This document shows, piece after piece, positions 1 to 7,993 of a stretch of DNA of 64,000 nucleotides. Source of the stretch: an uncultured Chloroflexales bacterium (GTDB lineage Bacteria > Chloroflexota > Chloroflexia > Chloroflexales > Chloroflexaceae); the NCBI GenBank assembly GCA_937918935.1, contig CAKZSI010000005.1, positions 60,846 to 124,845 on the forward strand, in the 5' to 3' direction. The notes beneath the pieces are model-generated. The model worked only from the letters and a program-made list of their open reading frames with translations. It was not told the origin of the DNA and made no database searches. The number at the start of each line of letters is the position of its first letter. Position 1 is the first letter of the stretch. The position numbers were made by a program, and so were the translations under genes.

Positions 1-2
1 AC

Positions 3-974
3 TACCCTCGCTGGGTGCGCGAGCGTTACCTGCACCTGCCCGACAGCGTCACCCCCCGCACCCGCGAACTGGCCTTCCGACTGGTGAGCCAGGCCGGCGC
101 ACTCACTGCCTACGACCAGGCCGTGGTCATTCAGGACTACCTGCGCACCTTCCGCTACAACGAGAATATCGCCACCCCGCCCACCAGCAGGGACCTGGTG
201 GACTGGTTCCTCTTCGAGCAACGGGAGGGCTACTGCGACTATTTCGCTTCGGCAATGGTGGTGATGTTACGCGCGCAGGGCATTCCGGCCCGCTGGGTGC
301 GCGGCTACGCCGGGGGCGAGTTCGACGCCGAACGGGGGATCTACGTGGTGCGGGAGAGCGTGGCCCATAGCTGGCCCGAGGTCTACTTCCCTGGCTTCGG
401 ATGGGAGCGTTTTGAGCCGACTCCGGCGGCCTACACCAGCCCGCCGCAGCGCCCGCTGACCAGCGCCTTCGGCGAAGACGCCGCAGACTCGGCGGCGAGC
501 GGCGTCGCGCCGCGCGACAACCGCGATCTGCTCGATGATCTCGACGAAGGGTTGGAGCCGGGCCGCGCGCCGGTCGGTATCCAGGCGCCGGAACGGGCGC
601 CGGGCGCAGCCTCGCGCGGTCTGCCGGTCATCGGGGTGGCGCTGGCGATTGCCGCGCTGGGCGCGGGGGTGCTGTACGGAGTATGGCGCCGCGAAATGCG
701 GGGTATGGGAGCGGTCGCGGCAACCTACGCGGGCATGGCCCTCCTGGCCGGTTGGAGCGGCCTGCCCCAGCGACCCTCGCAGACCCCCGACGAGTACGCC
801 GAGGCCCTCGGGGCGGCCCTGCCCGCGCATCGCCGCACCATCCGCGCTATCGCCCGCGCCTACGCCAGTGAGCGCTACCGCGGGCGCCCGGCCTCCCTGC
901 CCCCCGCAGCCGAGATCGGGGCTTTGCGGTGGGCGCTCATCCGCCGGGTGATCAGCCTTGGCCGGTGGGGGTGA
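3..974 (+). CDS. TgpA-type transglutaminase-like membrane protein, 5' end cut by window edge
   Basis: The reading frame is open to the left edge (codons Y-P-R-W-V precede the first GTG at 15), so this is the C-terminal part of a longer gene. The visible part holds a transglutaminase/papain-like core: the catalytic Cys is in GYCDYFASA and the His in VAHSWPEVYF, followed by GWERFEPTP. About 60 residues later comes a Pro/Ala/Arg-rich linker, one membrane segment (LPVIGVALAIAALGAGVLYG) and a C-terminal domain of the DUF4129 kind (PDEYAEALGAALPAHR). In the TgpA family an N-terminal multi-pass domain precedes the core; it would lie left of this window. The family is membrane bound with the enzyme domain outside; the substrate is unknown here. 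Family assignment is firm, physiological role is not. Confidence 0.85.
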   Translation, partial: YPRWVRERYLHLPDSVTPRTRELAFRLVSQAGALTAYDQAVVIQDYLRTFRYNENIATPPTSRDLVDWFLFEQREGYCDYFASAMVVMLRAQGIPARWVRGYAGGEFDAERGIYVVRESVAHSWPEVYFPGFGWERFEPTPAAYTSPPQRPLTSAFGEDAADSAASGVAPRDNRDLLDDLDEGLEPGRAPVGIQAPERAPGAASRGLPVIGVALAIAALGAGVLYGVWRREMRGMGAVAATYAGMALLAGWSGLPQRPSQTPDEYAEALGAALPAHRRTIRAIARAYASERYRGRPASLPPAAEIGALRWALIRRVISLGRWG

Positions 975-1258
975 GGGCGTGTTTTCGGAAAGCAGTTGTA
1001 CAGGAGGCAGGTGGTTTGCAGCATGGACTCGCATAGTTCCTGGGAATATTGCTGCACGTCAGTGTGTAATGTTTTTTACCTGCCCTCTATATACAATAAT
1101 CGTTCTGTAAGAGTCTTTCATCGCAGCAGTTGGCGCCTGGGAGATGTCGGCTTTCTCCAGACAAGGAAGATTGGCCCCGGTGTGGCAAACCCACACGCTG
1201 TTACGCATACACCGCCACACGGCGTGCCGCTGAAACTCCAGCGGGGCATCGGCGGATA
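975..1258. other. Gene-free stretch between transglutaminase and toxin locus
   Basis: No convincing gene. The part around 1055-1110 is clearly more AT-rich than its surroundings (T-run, then CTCTATATACAATAA), which may mark a promoter or foreign DNA. The open frame spanning 996-1832 on the + strand is antisense to the PIN gene and has no ribosome site. Confidence 0.5.
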
Positions 1259-1325
1259 CGCTAACGGCCAGGCATCAGCCGCGCGAAGCGAAGCGGAGCA
1301 TGTTGGGCAGAAACGCTTGTTGGGC
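1259..1325 (-). other. attC-like site downstream of the toxin gene (tentative)
   Basis: Read on the minus strand, about 13 bases after the PIN stop, there are two GCCCAAC heptamers (plus-strand GTTGGGC at 1319-1325 and 1302-1308), each matching the RYYYAAC / GTTRRRY core of integron attC sites. After an imperfect stem (CCGC...GCGG, with further pairs outside) the element ends in GCCGTTAGC. The position directly 3' of a toxin-antitoxin unit is what a gene cassette would show. The right core deviates from GTTRRRY and the stem is weak, so this is a suggestion only. Confidence 0.25.
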
Positions 1326-1337
1326 CACTCGGGACCA

Positions 1338-1802
1338 TCATGGATACGCGTCTGGATTCTCCACCACCAGCCCTTCGCTTGCAGCCACGGTGTTCAAGTC
1401 ATCATCGGCAGACACAAAAATAATCGGTGGCAGACCACTACCCACACAGAGCGTGTTGACTTCCAATGCCGCTGCCAACTGCACGGCATCGTAGCCCGGC
1501 AAGGCATAAATCTCGGCAATGGTCATTGCACGGGCGATCAGGGCATCTGTGAACTCCACAATCTGGTAACTGGTCAGCAGGTCGGAGCGGAAAAGGCTGC
1601 AAGCAGCCGCTGCATCCGCAACGGCGATGGTTCCTCCGCGTGCCCGCCGGGTGATGGCCGCTATCATCTCGACCGGTGTGATAGTTGCGATGAAAATCTC
1701 ATTGTTCAATGCAGGGTCAAACAAGCCGCTTACCCAGGCAGAGCCTGTCTCGCTGATGTAATGCTTCACCAGCGCGCTGCTGTCCAGGTAGTAATCTGCC
1801 AC
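1338..1802 (-). CDS. PIN-domain ribonuclease, VapC-like toxin
   Basis: A 154-aa protein of normal size for single-domain PIN toxins. The acidic residues expected for a metal-dependent RNase are present: D in YYLDSSALVK near the N-terminus, E in TPVEMIAA, D in PGYDAVQLAAA and D in FVSADDDLN near the C-terminus. The GTG start follows immediately after the TGA stop of the upstream antitoxin frame (TGA-GTG), so the two are translationally coupled as in vapBC-type loci. The expected role is growth inhibition by cleaving a specific RNA, held in check by the antitoxin. The target RNA cannot be read from sequence. The GTG start is supported by this coupling rather than by a strong ribosome site. Confidence 0.85.
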   Translation of the reverse strand: MADYYLDSSALVKHYISETGSAWVSGLFDPALNNEIFIATITPVEMIAAITRRARGGTIAVADAAAACSLFRSDLLTSYQIVEFTDALIARAMTIAEIYALPGYDAVQLAAALEVNTLCVGSGLPPIIFVSADDDLNTVAASEGLVVENPDAYP

Positions 1803-2068
1803 TCAGCGCCGATCCTCAATAATCGTCTGTGAGACCGGTTTGCCCTGAACCGGGACTAACCGCCGCCTGGAAATGTCAATGGGAAGGGGTGTCTTGACCT
1901 GCCTGACCAACCCGGAAGCGAGTAGTGCCCCTGATAGAACCCCTGACGCTTATGCATCTCTTCCTGGGCTGCAAGTCGTTCTTGCACGGCTCGCCTGACC
2001 TGGAGCAACTCGTCGGTGTCAAGAGTTTTGATATGCTCGAGTACCTGATGAAGTATCGTCTGCGTCAC
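1803..2068 (-). pseudogene. Antitoxin-like gene with a -1 frameshift in a G4 run
   Basis: The GTG start at 2068 follows GGAGATGAGCT. The first frame gives about 46 sensible residues (MTQTILHQVLEHIKTLDTDE..., a helical antitoxin-type N-terminus) and then runs into PGWSGRSRHPF and a stop at 1856. In the neighbouring frame the sequence continues as G-A-L-L-A-S-G-L-V-R-Q-V-K-T-P-L-P and ends in GKPVSQTIIEDRR followed by TGA at 1805-1803, directly abutting the toxin start. The switch lies in the run of four G (plus strand CCCC, 1928-1931): one more base would restore an 88-89 codon protein. The KPxSxTIIExRR ending is, from memory, common in short proteins paired with PIN toxins. It could be a real mutation, programmed slippage or an assembly error. 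Confidence 0.7.
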
Positions 2069-2284
2069 AGCTCATCTCCGTATCGTTTTTTAGGCGGGCG
2101 TTTCTGTTAAAAACTACGCATTAGCCTGCATCCTCGCAGCCTCATCAGCCCCCACACAATCTTTTGCCACGCAGCCTACGCTCTCCAGAAACGAGGGTGG
2201 AAAGCCTCCCTGTTTGTCCTGGCCACAGCATACCTCAGCCCGGGCAAGCTGGTAGTCGTTACGCGACCACCGAACCATCCCGCG

Positions 2285-2313
2285 TTGACGCTGCCGGGGC
2301 GCTGTGCTATACT
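2285..2313 (+). promoter_or_regulatory. Sigma70-like promoter of the arginine cluster
   Basis: TTGACG at 2285-2290, 17-base spacer, TATACT at 2308-2313 preceded by TGC (extended -10). Predicted start near 2320, about 445 bases before argG. Confidence 0.7.
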
Positions 2314-2319
2314 TCCGCC

Positions 2320-2764
2320 GCGAAACTGATGCATACGACGGAGCGTAGGCATGGCCCGAATGACGTGGAGCAGGTCTGGTAGTCGGGCGCGAGTGGTGTG
2401 GGGCGGCGCGCCCCGCGGTTGCCGTCGTCGTCCCCGTTGCCAGTCGGCGCCGCGCCCCGGCTAGCCGCGCTTGCCCGCCGTTCTGGCAGCAGGCCAGTTT
2501 TGCCCGCGGGCAGGCTGGCCTCTTTTCGTGGAGCCAGGCTCCTGACCTGCCTGACAATCTACTCAAGCAAGAACGCAGGGATGATGCAACCGGCGCAAGC
2601 TCCAGAATCCAGGTTTGCCTCCTCGGGCGGCGCAGCCGCCCCACACCCCGCCGCTGGAGGCGAACGTTGCATCAGTCCCGGGCTGTGGAACGCCTGCTTC
2701 CGAACCAGGGCGCGTGAGCGCCGCGACTGCGGCGCTTCGCGCGGAGTGAACAGCGAGGTACGCG
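2320..2764 (+). promoter_or_regulatory. Long structured 5' leader of argG, possible attenuator
   Basis: Several strong foldbacks lie in the untranslated leader. GGGGCG-GCG-CGCCCC is at 2400-2414, followed by CCGCGG and GTCGTCCCC. TGCCAG (2438-2443) can pair with CTGGCA (2483-2488). AGGCCAG (2491-2497) pairs with CTGGCCT (2515-2521), encloses the palindrome TGCCCGCGGGCA and is followed by CTTTTC, which looks like an intrinsic terminator. A long arm GGGATGATGCAAC (2578-2590) pairs with GTTGCATCAGTCCC (2666-2679) with a single bulge. The order stem, terminator, gene suggests attenuation. The CCGCGG...CGTCCCC portion recalls a T-box core, but GGGTGGnACC is not matched, so no class is assigned. 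Confidence 0.45.
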
Positions 2765-3970
2765 ATGGCGAAGGGCGAAGTGAAAAAAGTCGTGCTGGCC
2801 TACTCGGGCGGTCTGGATACGTCGGTGATCGTGCCGTGGCTGCGCGAGAACTATGGCTGCGAGGTAATCTGTTTCTGTGCCGACGTGGGGCAGGGCGAAG
2901 ATCTGGCGGGCCTGGAGGAGAAGGCGCTCAAGAGCGGCGCCAGCAAGCTCATCGTGCGCGATCTGCGCGAGGAGTTCCTGCGCGAGTATGTGCTGCCCAC
3001 GATGCAGGCGGGCGCGATCTACGAGCGCAAGTATTTGCTGGGTACCTCGATGGCCCGCCCGATTATCGCTAAGCACCAGGTGGCCGTGGCCGAGGCCGAG
3101 GGGGCCGATGCGGTCGCCCACGGGGCCACCGGTAAGGGCAATGACCAGGTGCGCTTCGAGTTGACCTACTTCGCCCTCAATCCCCGTCTCAAAATTATCG
3201 CCCCCTGGCGCGAGTGGGCCATTCGCAGCCGCCAGGACGCCCTCGACTACGCCGCCGAGCACAATGTGCCCGTCACCGCTACGGCTGAGAAGATCTACAG
3301 CCGCGATGGCAATCTCTGGCACCTGAGTCACGAGGGGGGCCTCCTCGAAGATCCCTGGAACGAGCCGGAAGAAGACATGTACCAGTTCAGCGCCAGCCCC
3401 CAGAGCGCGCCCGATGAGCCGGAGTATCTCACCCTTAGCTTCGAACAGGGCGTTCCCGTGGCTGTCAATGGCGAGCGCCTTGGCCTGGTAGAACTGGTCG
3501 AGCGGCTGAACCTCATCGGCGGGCGCCACGGCATTGGCCGGGTTGATCTGGTCGAGAACCGCCTGGTGGGTATGAAGAGCCGCGGCGTCTACGAGACGCC
3601 CGGCGGCACCCTGCTCTACACCGCCCACCGCGAACTGGAGAGCCTCGTGCTCGACAAAGAGACCCTCCGCGCCAGGGACCGTATCGCGATTGACTATGCC
3701 GATCTGGTCTATAATGGGCGCTGGTTCACCCCCGTGCGCGAAGCCTACGATGCGTTCGTCCGCATCACCCAGCGCAATATGACCGGCGATGTGCGTCTCA
3801 AGCTCTACAAGGGCAATATCATCATCGCGGGCCGCCGCTCTCCCTTCTCGCTCTACAATGAAGATCTGGCCACCTTTGGCCCCGATATGGTCTACAACCA
3901 GAAGGATGCCGAGGCGTTTATCAAGCTGTATGGGTTGAGCATCAAGGTGCAGGCCCTGAGCCAGGGATAA
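2765..3970 (+). CDS. argG: Argininosuccinate synthase
   Basis: Joins citrulline and aspartate with ATP to give argininosuccinate, the penultimate step of arginine biosynthesis, in the cytosol. The 401-aa length fits the family. The N-terminal ATP-pyrophosphatase P-loop is AYSGGLDTS (residues 12-20), followed by a Rossmann-like core with [13 protein letters not shown] and then the synthetase domain with [15 protein letters not shown] and [26 protein letters not shown]. The ATG start sits right after GCGAGGTACGCG and the protein begins where homologues begin. It opens a + strand run of arginine genes (argJ, argH, argA downstream) and is preceded by a long structured leader and a clear promoter, which suggests it leads the transcript. 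No oddities in the protein. Confidence 0.97.
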   Translation: MAKGEVKKVVLAYSGGLDTSVIVPWLRENYGCEVICFCADVGQGEDLAGLEEKALKSGASKLIVRDLREEFLREYVLPTMQAGAIYERKYLLGTSMARPIIAKHQVAVAEAEGADAVAHGATGKGNDQVRFELTYFALNPRLKIIAPWREWAIRSRQDALDYAAEHNVPVTATAEKIYSRDGNLWHLSHEGGLLEDPWNEPEEDMYQFSASPQSAPDEPEYLTLSFEQGVPVAVNGERLGLVELVERLNLIGGRHGIGRVDLVENRLVGMKSRGVYETPGGTLLYTAHRELESLVLDKETLRARDRIAIDYADLVYNGRWFTPVREAYDAFVRITQRNMTGDVRLKLYKGNIIIAGRRSPFSLYNEDLATFGPDMVYNQKDAEAFIKLYGLSIKVQALSQG

Positions 3971-3980
3971 GGCTCTTCGG

Positions 3981-4107
3981 AGGGGCACGGGGAAACCCGG
4001 TTTCCCCATGCCTTCCCCTCCCGGAGGGTCGCGGCGAGGTGTAGCCTCCCCGCAAGCCCTTGCCTCCGTCCGCCGAAGGGGTACGCAACAGGCCGCAAGG
4101 TGTATCG
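3981..4107. repeat. Composite palindromic repeat, copy after argG
   Basis: Module B core GGGGAAACC-C-GGTTTCCCC at 3989-4007, then CTTCCCCTCCCGGAGGG and a diverged module A (GGCGAGGTGTAGCCTCCCC), then a tail with GCAACAGGCCGCAAGG that recurs near 54265-54285. Confidence 0.75.
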
Positions 4108-4133
4108 GATAACATAATTGGAGATCCTGAAGC

Positions 4134-4847
4134 ATGACCCATCTCTATCTCATTCGTCACGGCGAGGCATGGGCCAACGTGCAGCCGATTGTGGCCGGGA
4201 TGCGCGGTGATCAGGGCCTGACGCCGCGCGGCGTCGCCCAGGCCCGGCGCCTGCGCGATCGCCTGGCCCGTGGCGAGTTGAAGGCCGATGTGCTGATCTC
4301 CAGCACCCTGCCCCGCGCCCGCCAGACCGCTGAGATCGTCCGTCCGGCCCTGGGTCTGCCGATCATTTTCGACGATGAGGTGCAGGAGTTGCGCGTCGGT
4401 GAGGCCGATGCCATGAGTAACCAGGAGGCCTGGACCGCCTTCGGTTTGCCCGATTTTGCCAACGCCCCGCTGCGCCCGATTGCCCCGGGCGGCGAGAGTT
4501 GGGCCACCTTTACCCTGCGCGTTGCCCACGCGCTGACCCGTATCACCTCTGAGCATGCCGGTAAAACGATCGTGGTTATTTGTCACGGCGGGGTGATCGA
4601 TTGTTCGTTTATTCACTTCTTCCGCATGCCAGGCATGATTGTTCCCCCCGCCGATTTTCATACCCGCAATACCAGTATTACCCACTGGGAACTGGTGAAC
4701 CGGCGCGGGCGCGACCTCTGGCGGCTCAATGTTTACAATGATATTGCCCATCTCCACGACATTGGCGCGATTGAGTCGCTCCGCTGGGAAGACACCGAAC
4801 TGACCGGCGATGGGCATCCCGCGGCCCCTGTGCCCACCGAAGAGTAA
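4134..4847 (+). CDS. Histidine phosphatase superfamily protein (phosphoglycerate mutase-like)
   Basis: A 237-aa single-domain member of the branch-1 histidine phosphatases. The phospho-accepting His is in LIRHGEAWAN at the N-terminus, the second catalytic Arg in STLPRARQTAEI, the acid/base Glu in ELRVGEADAM and the second catalytic His in VVICHGGVIDC. These are the residues needed for phosphohydrolase or mutase activity, so it should be active. The substrate cannot be told; the position between argG and argJ is not matched by any phosphatase step in arginine synthesis, so a housekeeping or metabolite-repair role is as likely. The ATG follows GGAGATCCTGAAGC. Spacers on both sides are filled by palindromic repeats, so co-transcription with argG is possible but not shown. 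Confidence 0.85.
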   Translation: MTHLYLIRHGEAWANVQPIVAGMRGDQGLTPRGVAQARRLRDRLARGELKADVLISSTLPRARQTAEIVRPALGLPIIFDDEVQELRVGEADAMSNQEAWTAFGLPDFANAPLRPIAPGGESWATFTLRVAHALTRITSEHAGKTIVVICHGGVIDCSFIHFFRMPGMIVPPADFHTRNTSITHWELVNRRGRDLWRLNVYNDIAHLHDIGAIESLRWEDTELTGDGHPAAPVPTEE

Positions 4848-4891
4848 GACGCGGTTCACGCTGATGTTACCATTGGACGGGCGCGAGAGGG

Positions 4892-4916
4892 TTCGGGAGG
4901 GTGCAGCCCTCCCGAA
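4892..4916. repeat. Module A hairpin between phosphatase gene and argJ
   Basis: TTCGGGAGGG, five-base loop TGCAG, CCCTCCCGAA: a perfect 10-bp inverted repeat. A second small hairpin (ATGCGGC-AAG-GCCGCAT) follows at about 4943-4960. Confidence 0.75.
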
Positions 4917-4982
4917 AGAATTGTCACTTGTGTCCCTCTGGTATGCGGCAAGGCCGCATGGATCCTGACGCAGGGAACAACC

Positions 4983-6206
4983 ATGACCATCGAATGGCTC
5001 GATCCCGGCCACGCCGCCAGCCCCGCCGGCTGGCGCGCGGCCACGGCCGCCTGTGGCATCAAGTACGCCAATCGTGATGACCTCGCCCTGCTGGTCAGCC
5101 AGCGCCCGGCGACCGCGGCCGCGGTCTTTACGACCAACCGGGTCAAGGCGGCGCCGGTGCTCTACGATATGGCCCTGCTGCGGCGCAACCCCGTCGGCCT
5201 GCGGGCAGTGGTGATCAACGCCGGCAACGCCAATGCCTGCACCGGCCCCGCCGGCGACGATGCTGCCCTGGCCATGGCCCGCGCTACCGAGGCGGCCCTG
5301 GAACTGCCCGCCGATACCGTCTTCGTCATGTCCACCGGCACCATCGGTGTGCCTATGCCGGTGGGGATCATCCTCGCCGGTATCCGCGCCGCTGCGCAGC
5401 GCCTCGACCCGGCCCACGGGCCGGCGGCCGCCCGCGCGATTATGACCACCGATACGCGCCCCAAGCACGTCGCCGCTCGCGTGACCCTGCCGGACGGTTC
5501 GGCTATTACCATCGGCGGGATGGCCAAGGGCGCGGGGATGATCCACCCCAACATGGCCACCCTCCTCAGCGTGGTCACCACCGATGCCGTCGTGCCACCC
5601 GCCCTGCTCGACGCCGCGCTGCGCCAGGCCGTCGAGGGTAGTTTCAACAGCATCAGTATTGATGGAGATACCAGCACCAACGATACCCTCCTCGTCCTGG
5701 CCAATGGCGCCGCCGCCGCGCCGCCGATCGCCGATCCGAACGTTCCGGCCTTTGCTGCCTTCGTCGAGGGCCTGACCGCCGTCTGTCGCGCCCTGGCCCA
5801 CGCCGTGGTGCGCGACGGCGAGGGCGCTACCCGCTTCGTGACCATCACCGTGCGCGGGGCGCGCAATCACGCTGAGGCCAGGCAGGCCGCCATGGCCGTG
5901 GCTCGCTCGCTCCTGGTCAAGACCGCCCTTTACGGCGCCGATCCCAACTGGGGCCGCGTCCTGTGCGCCATTGGCTACAGCGGCGCCGAGGTGGACCCGG
6001 CGCGGGTCGTGCTGCACTTCGGCGGCATGCGCGTCCTCGAGAACGGCCTGCCCCTGCCCTTCGATGAACGGGCCGCCAGTGACCTGCTCAATGTTCCCGA
6101 GGTCGCCATTGACGCCGATCTGGGCCTCGGCGATGGCGTCGCTACCGTCTGGACCTGCGATCTCAGCCCCCAGTATGTGGCGATCAATGCGGAGTATCGG
6201 ACGTAA
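4983..6206 (+). CDS. argJ: Bifunctional ornithine acetyltransferase / N-acetylglutamate synthase
   Basis: Transfers the acetyl group of N-acetylornithine to glutamate, closing the acetyl cycle of arginine synthesis; many homologues also make N-acetylglutamate from acetyl-CoA. At 407 aa it has the full length of the family. The precursor is normally self-cleaved into alpha and beta chains at the Ala-Thr bond of a KGxGMIxPNMATLL motif, and this is present (KGAGMIHPNMATLLSVVTTD is the exact stretch), the Thr becoming the N-terminal nucleophile of the beta chain. Other conserved pieces are STGTIGVPMPV, NSISIDGDTSTNDT (oxyanion and substrate region) and ADPNWGRVLCAIGYSG. The ATG follows GCAGGGAACAACC. 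It lies between the phosphatase gene and argH, with repeats in both spacers. Confidence 0.96.
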   Translation: MTIEWLDPGHAASPAGWRAATAACGIKYANRDDLALLVSQRPATAAAVFTTNRVKAAPVLYDMALLRRNPVGLRAVVINAGNANACTGPAGDDAALAMARATEAALELPADTVFVMSTGTIGVPMPVGIILAGIRAAAQRLDPAHGPAAARAIMTTDTRPKHVAARVTLPDGSAITIGGMAKGAGMIHPNMATLLSVVTTDAVVPPALLDAALRQAVEGSFNSISIDGDTSTNDTLLVLANGAAAAPPIADPNVPAFAAFVEGLTAVCRALAHAVVRDGEGATRFVTITVRGARNHAEARQAAMAVARSLLVKTALYGADPNWGRVLCAIGYSGAEVDPARVVLHFGGMRVLENGLPLPFDERAASDLLNVPEVAIDADLGLGDGVATVWTCDLSPQYVAINAEYRT

Positions 6207-6219
6207 GGGTGGTGTATCC

Positions 6220-6440
6220 GGCAGGGGCGCAGGGCGACCGGGGTTCCTCCCACACGGGTCCCTTCTCCACGCAGGGGCGTGGGGAAATCAGGGTTTCCCA
6301 CACTGCTCCAACCGGCGTTGGAGCCTCTGGCCCCGGGAGGTACGTGGGGAACCCGGGGTTCCCCACGCCCTGCCAACCGGTCGTGCGATCGGCTAAACCC
6401 TCCCAAAAGCAGGGGCTTGGGGAAACCCGGTTTCCGTATA
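6220..6440. repeat. Three consecutive module B palindromes before argH
   Basis: Cores at 6280-6300 (TGGGGAAATC-A-GGGTTTCCCA), 6344-6366 (GTGGGGAACCC-G-GGGTTCCCCAC) and 6419-6435 (GGGGAAACC-C-GGTTTCC), separated by CTGCC-type linkers. They keep the argH frame open upstream of its true start. Confidence 0.8.
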
Positions 6441-6457
6441 GATTCAGATCAGAAACC

Positions 6458-7849
6458 ATGGAACACCGACTCTGGGGTGGCCGCTTCGCGGCCCCGACGG
6501 CGGAGATGATGCGCCGTTTCAACGACTCGTTCCGCTTCGACATACGCCTGGCCGAGGCCGACATCGCCGGCAGCCTGGCCTGGGCCGCCGCGCTCCGCGA
6601 GACCGGCCTGATCGGCGAGTCCGATTATGAGCGCCTGGTCCAGGGGTTGACCCTGGTGCAACGCGAGTTCGAGAGTGGCCGCTTCGAGCCTCGTGAGGGC
6701 GATGAAGATGTGCATACCGCCATCGAGCGCCGTCTCTACGAACTGATCGGCGAACCGGCCCTCCGGCTCCACACCGGGCGCTCGCGCAACGACCAGGTGG
6801 CGACGGCCTTTCGGCTCTTCACCATCGCGGCGGCGCAGCGGGTCCAGCGGGGCCTGCGCGGCCTGCAACTCGCCCTGCTGGACCAGGCCGAACGCCACGC
6901 CGCCACGCTGATGCCGGGTTATACCCACCTCCAGCGCGCCCAGCCGATCACCTTCGGTCACTGGTGCCTGGCCTATGTGGAGATGTTCGAGCGCGACTGG
7001 CAACGTCTGGACGACGCCACCGCGCGTGCCCGCACCCTGCCCCTGGGCGCCGGGGCCCTTGCCGGTAACGGCCTGGGTATTGAGCGCGAACGTCTCACCG
7101 AGGAGCTCGATGAGTTTGATGCCGTGGCCGCAAACTCCCTCGATGCCGTCTCCGACCGCGACTTTGTGGCCGAATTGCTCTTCGCCTTCGCCCTCACCGG
7201 CGTGCACCTCAGCCGCATGGCCGAGGACCTGATCATTTACAGCAGCGCCGAGTTTGGCTTTGTCGAACTTGACGACGCCTACAGTACCGGCTCAAGTCTG
7301 ATGCCGCAGAAGAAGAATCCTGATAGCATGGAACTCCTGCGCGGCAAGAGCGGGCGCCTCCTGGGCAATCTGGTGAGCCTGCTGACCATGCTCAAGGGTC
7401 TGCCGCTGACCTACAACAAGGACATGCAGGAGGACAAGGAACCCTTCTTCGACAGCTTCGACACGCTCGATCTGGGCTTGCAGGTGGCCGCGGCGGCGGT
7501 GGCAACGCTGGCGGTCCGGCCTGAGCGTATGGCCGCTGCCCTCGACGACGCTATGCTGGCCACCGATCTGGCCGATGAACTGGTGCGGCGCGGCGTCCCC
7601 TTCCGCGAGGCCCACGGCAAAGTCGGCCGTCTGGTGCGACGAGCGCTGGAGCTGCGCATGCCCCTGCGCGAGCTGCCCCTGGCAGAGTATCAGGCCGTGC
7701 AGCCCGACCTGGACGCCGGGATCTATTCCGTCTTCGACTTTGCCCGCAGCGTGGCGGGCAAGTCCAGCGTGGGAGGGACCGCTCCCGAACGGGTGCGCGA
7801 GCAATGCGCCCGCTGGCGCGAGATGCTTGAGGGCGCCGGGGAGGGGTAG
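6458..7849 (+). CDS. argH: Argininosuccinate lyase
   Basis: Splits argininosuccinate into arginine and fumarate, the last step of the pathway. The protein from ATG 6458 has 463 aa and begins MEHRLWGGRF, the usual N-terminus of ArgH; the frame is open 83 codons further upstream, but that part only translates palindromic repeats, so the upstream start is rejected. The fumarase/aspartase superfamily signature GSSLMPQKKNPDS is present with its catalytic Ser loop, as are TGRSRNDQVATA and the HTAIERRLYE region carrying the family's conserved His. Spacing to argJ is 250 bases, filled by repeats. With argG and argJ this completes the arginine-specific end of the pathway; the gene looks intact. Confidence 0.96.
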   Translation: MEHRLWGGRFAAPTAEMMRRFNDSFRFDIRLAEADIAGSLAWAAALRETGLIGESDYERLVQGLTLVQREFESGRFEPREGDEDVHTAIERRLYELIGEPALRLHTGRSRNDQVATAFRLFTIAAAQRVQRGLRGLQLALLDQAERHAATLMPGYTHLQRAQPITFGHWCLAYVEMFERDWQRLDDATARARTLPLGAGALAGNGLGIERERLTEELDEFDAVAANSLDAVSDRDFVAELLFAFALTGVHLSRMAEDLIIYSSAEFGFVELDDAYSTGSSLMPQKKNPDSMELLRGKSGRLLGNLVSLLTMLKGLPLTYNKDMQEDKEPFFDSFDTLDLGLQVAAAAVATLAVRPERMAAALDDAMLATDLADELVRRGVPFREAHGKVGRLVRRALELRMPLRELPLAEYQAVQPDLDAGIYSVFDFARSVAGKSSVGGTAPERVREQCARWREMLEGAGEG

Positions 7850-7875
7850 TCCTTATGCTCCTGTCCCTGACCTTC

Positions 7876-7918
7876 TCCCGCTGGGGGAGGGAACCAGGCG
7901 CATCCCCCAGCGGGGGGA
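7876..7918. repeat. CCCGCTGGGGGA inverted repeat after argH
   Basis: TCCCGCTGGGGGA (7876-7888) and TCCCCCAGCGGGGGGA (7903-7918) form a 12-bp stem with a 14-base loop. A related unit occurs near 24700-24760. No T-tract follows. Confidence 0.6.
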
Positions 7919-7993
7919 GGCTGGGAGGGGGTGAAACCTTACGCACTGTCAGGTGCTGGCAAATCTTTCCTTATACCATAAACCTGAGAACCC

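Noticed and set aside
2395..2436. T-box core in the argG leader
   Set aside because: CCGCGG and CGTCCCC are there but the GGGTGGnACC part is replaced by a GGGGCG-GCG-CGCCCC hairpin, and no specifier stem was recognised.
2114..2644. 176-codon minus-strand frame in the argG leader
   Set aside because: Arg/Ala/Gly-rich without domain pattern or ribosome site; it overlaps the argG promoter and stems.
3942..6017. 691-codon open frame on the minus strand
   Set aside because: Antisense to argJ and the phosphatase gene, low-complexity Gly/Arg/His-rich product, no ribosome site; a shadow of GC-rich coding DNA.
6209..6457. N-terminal extension of argH (83 codons)
   Set aside because: It translates three module B palindromes; ArgH proteins begin at MEHRLWGG, and the ATG at 6458 gives the normal length.
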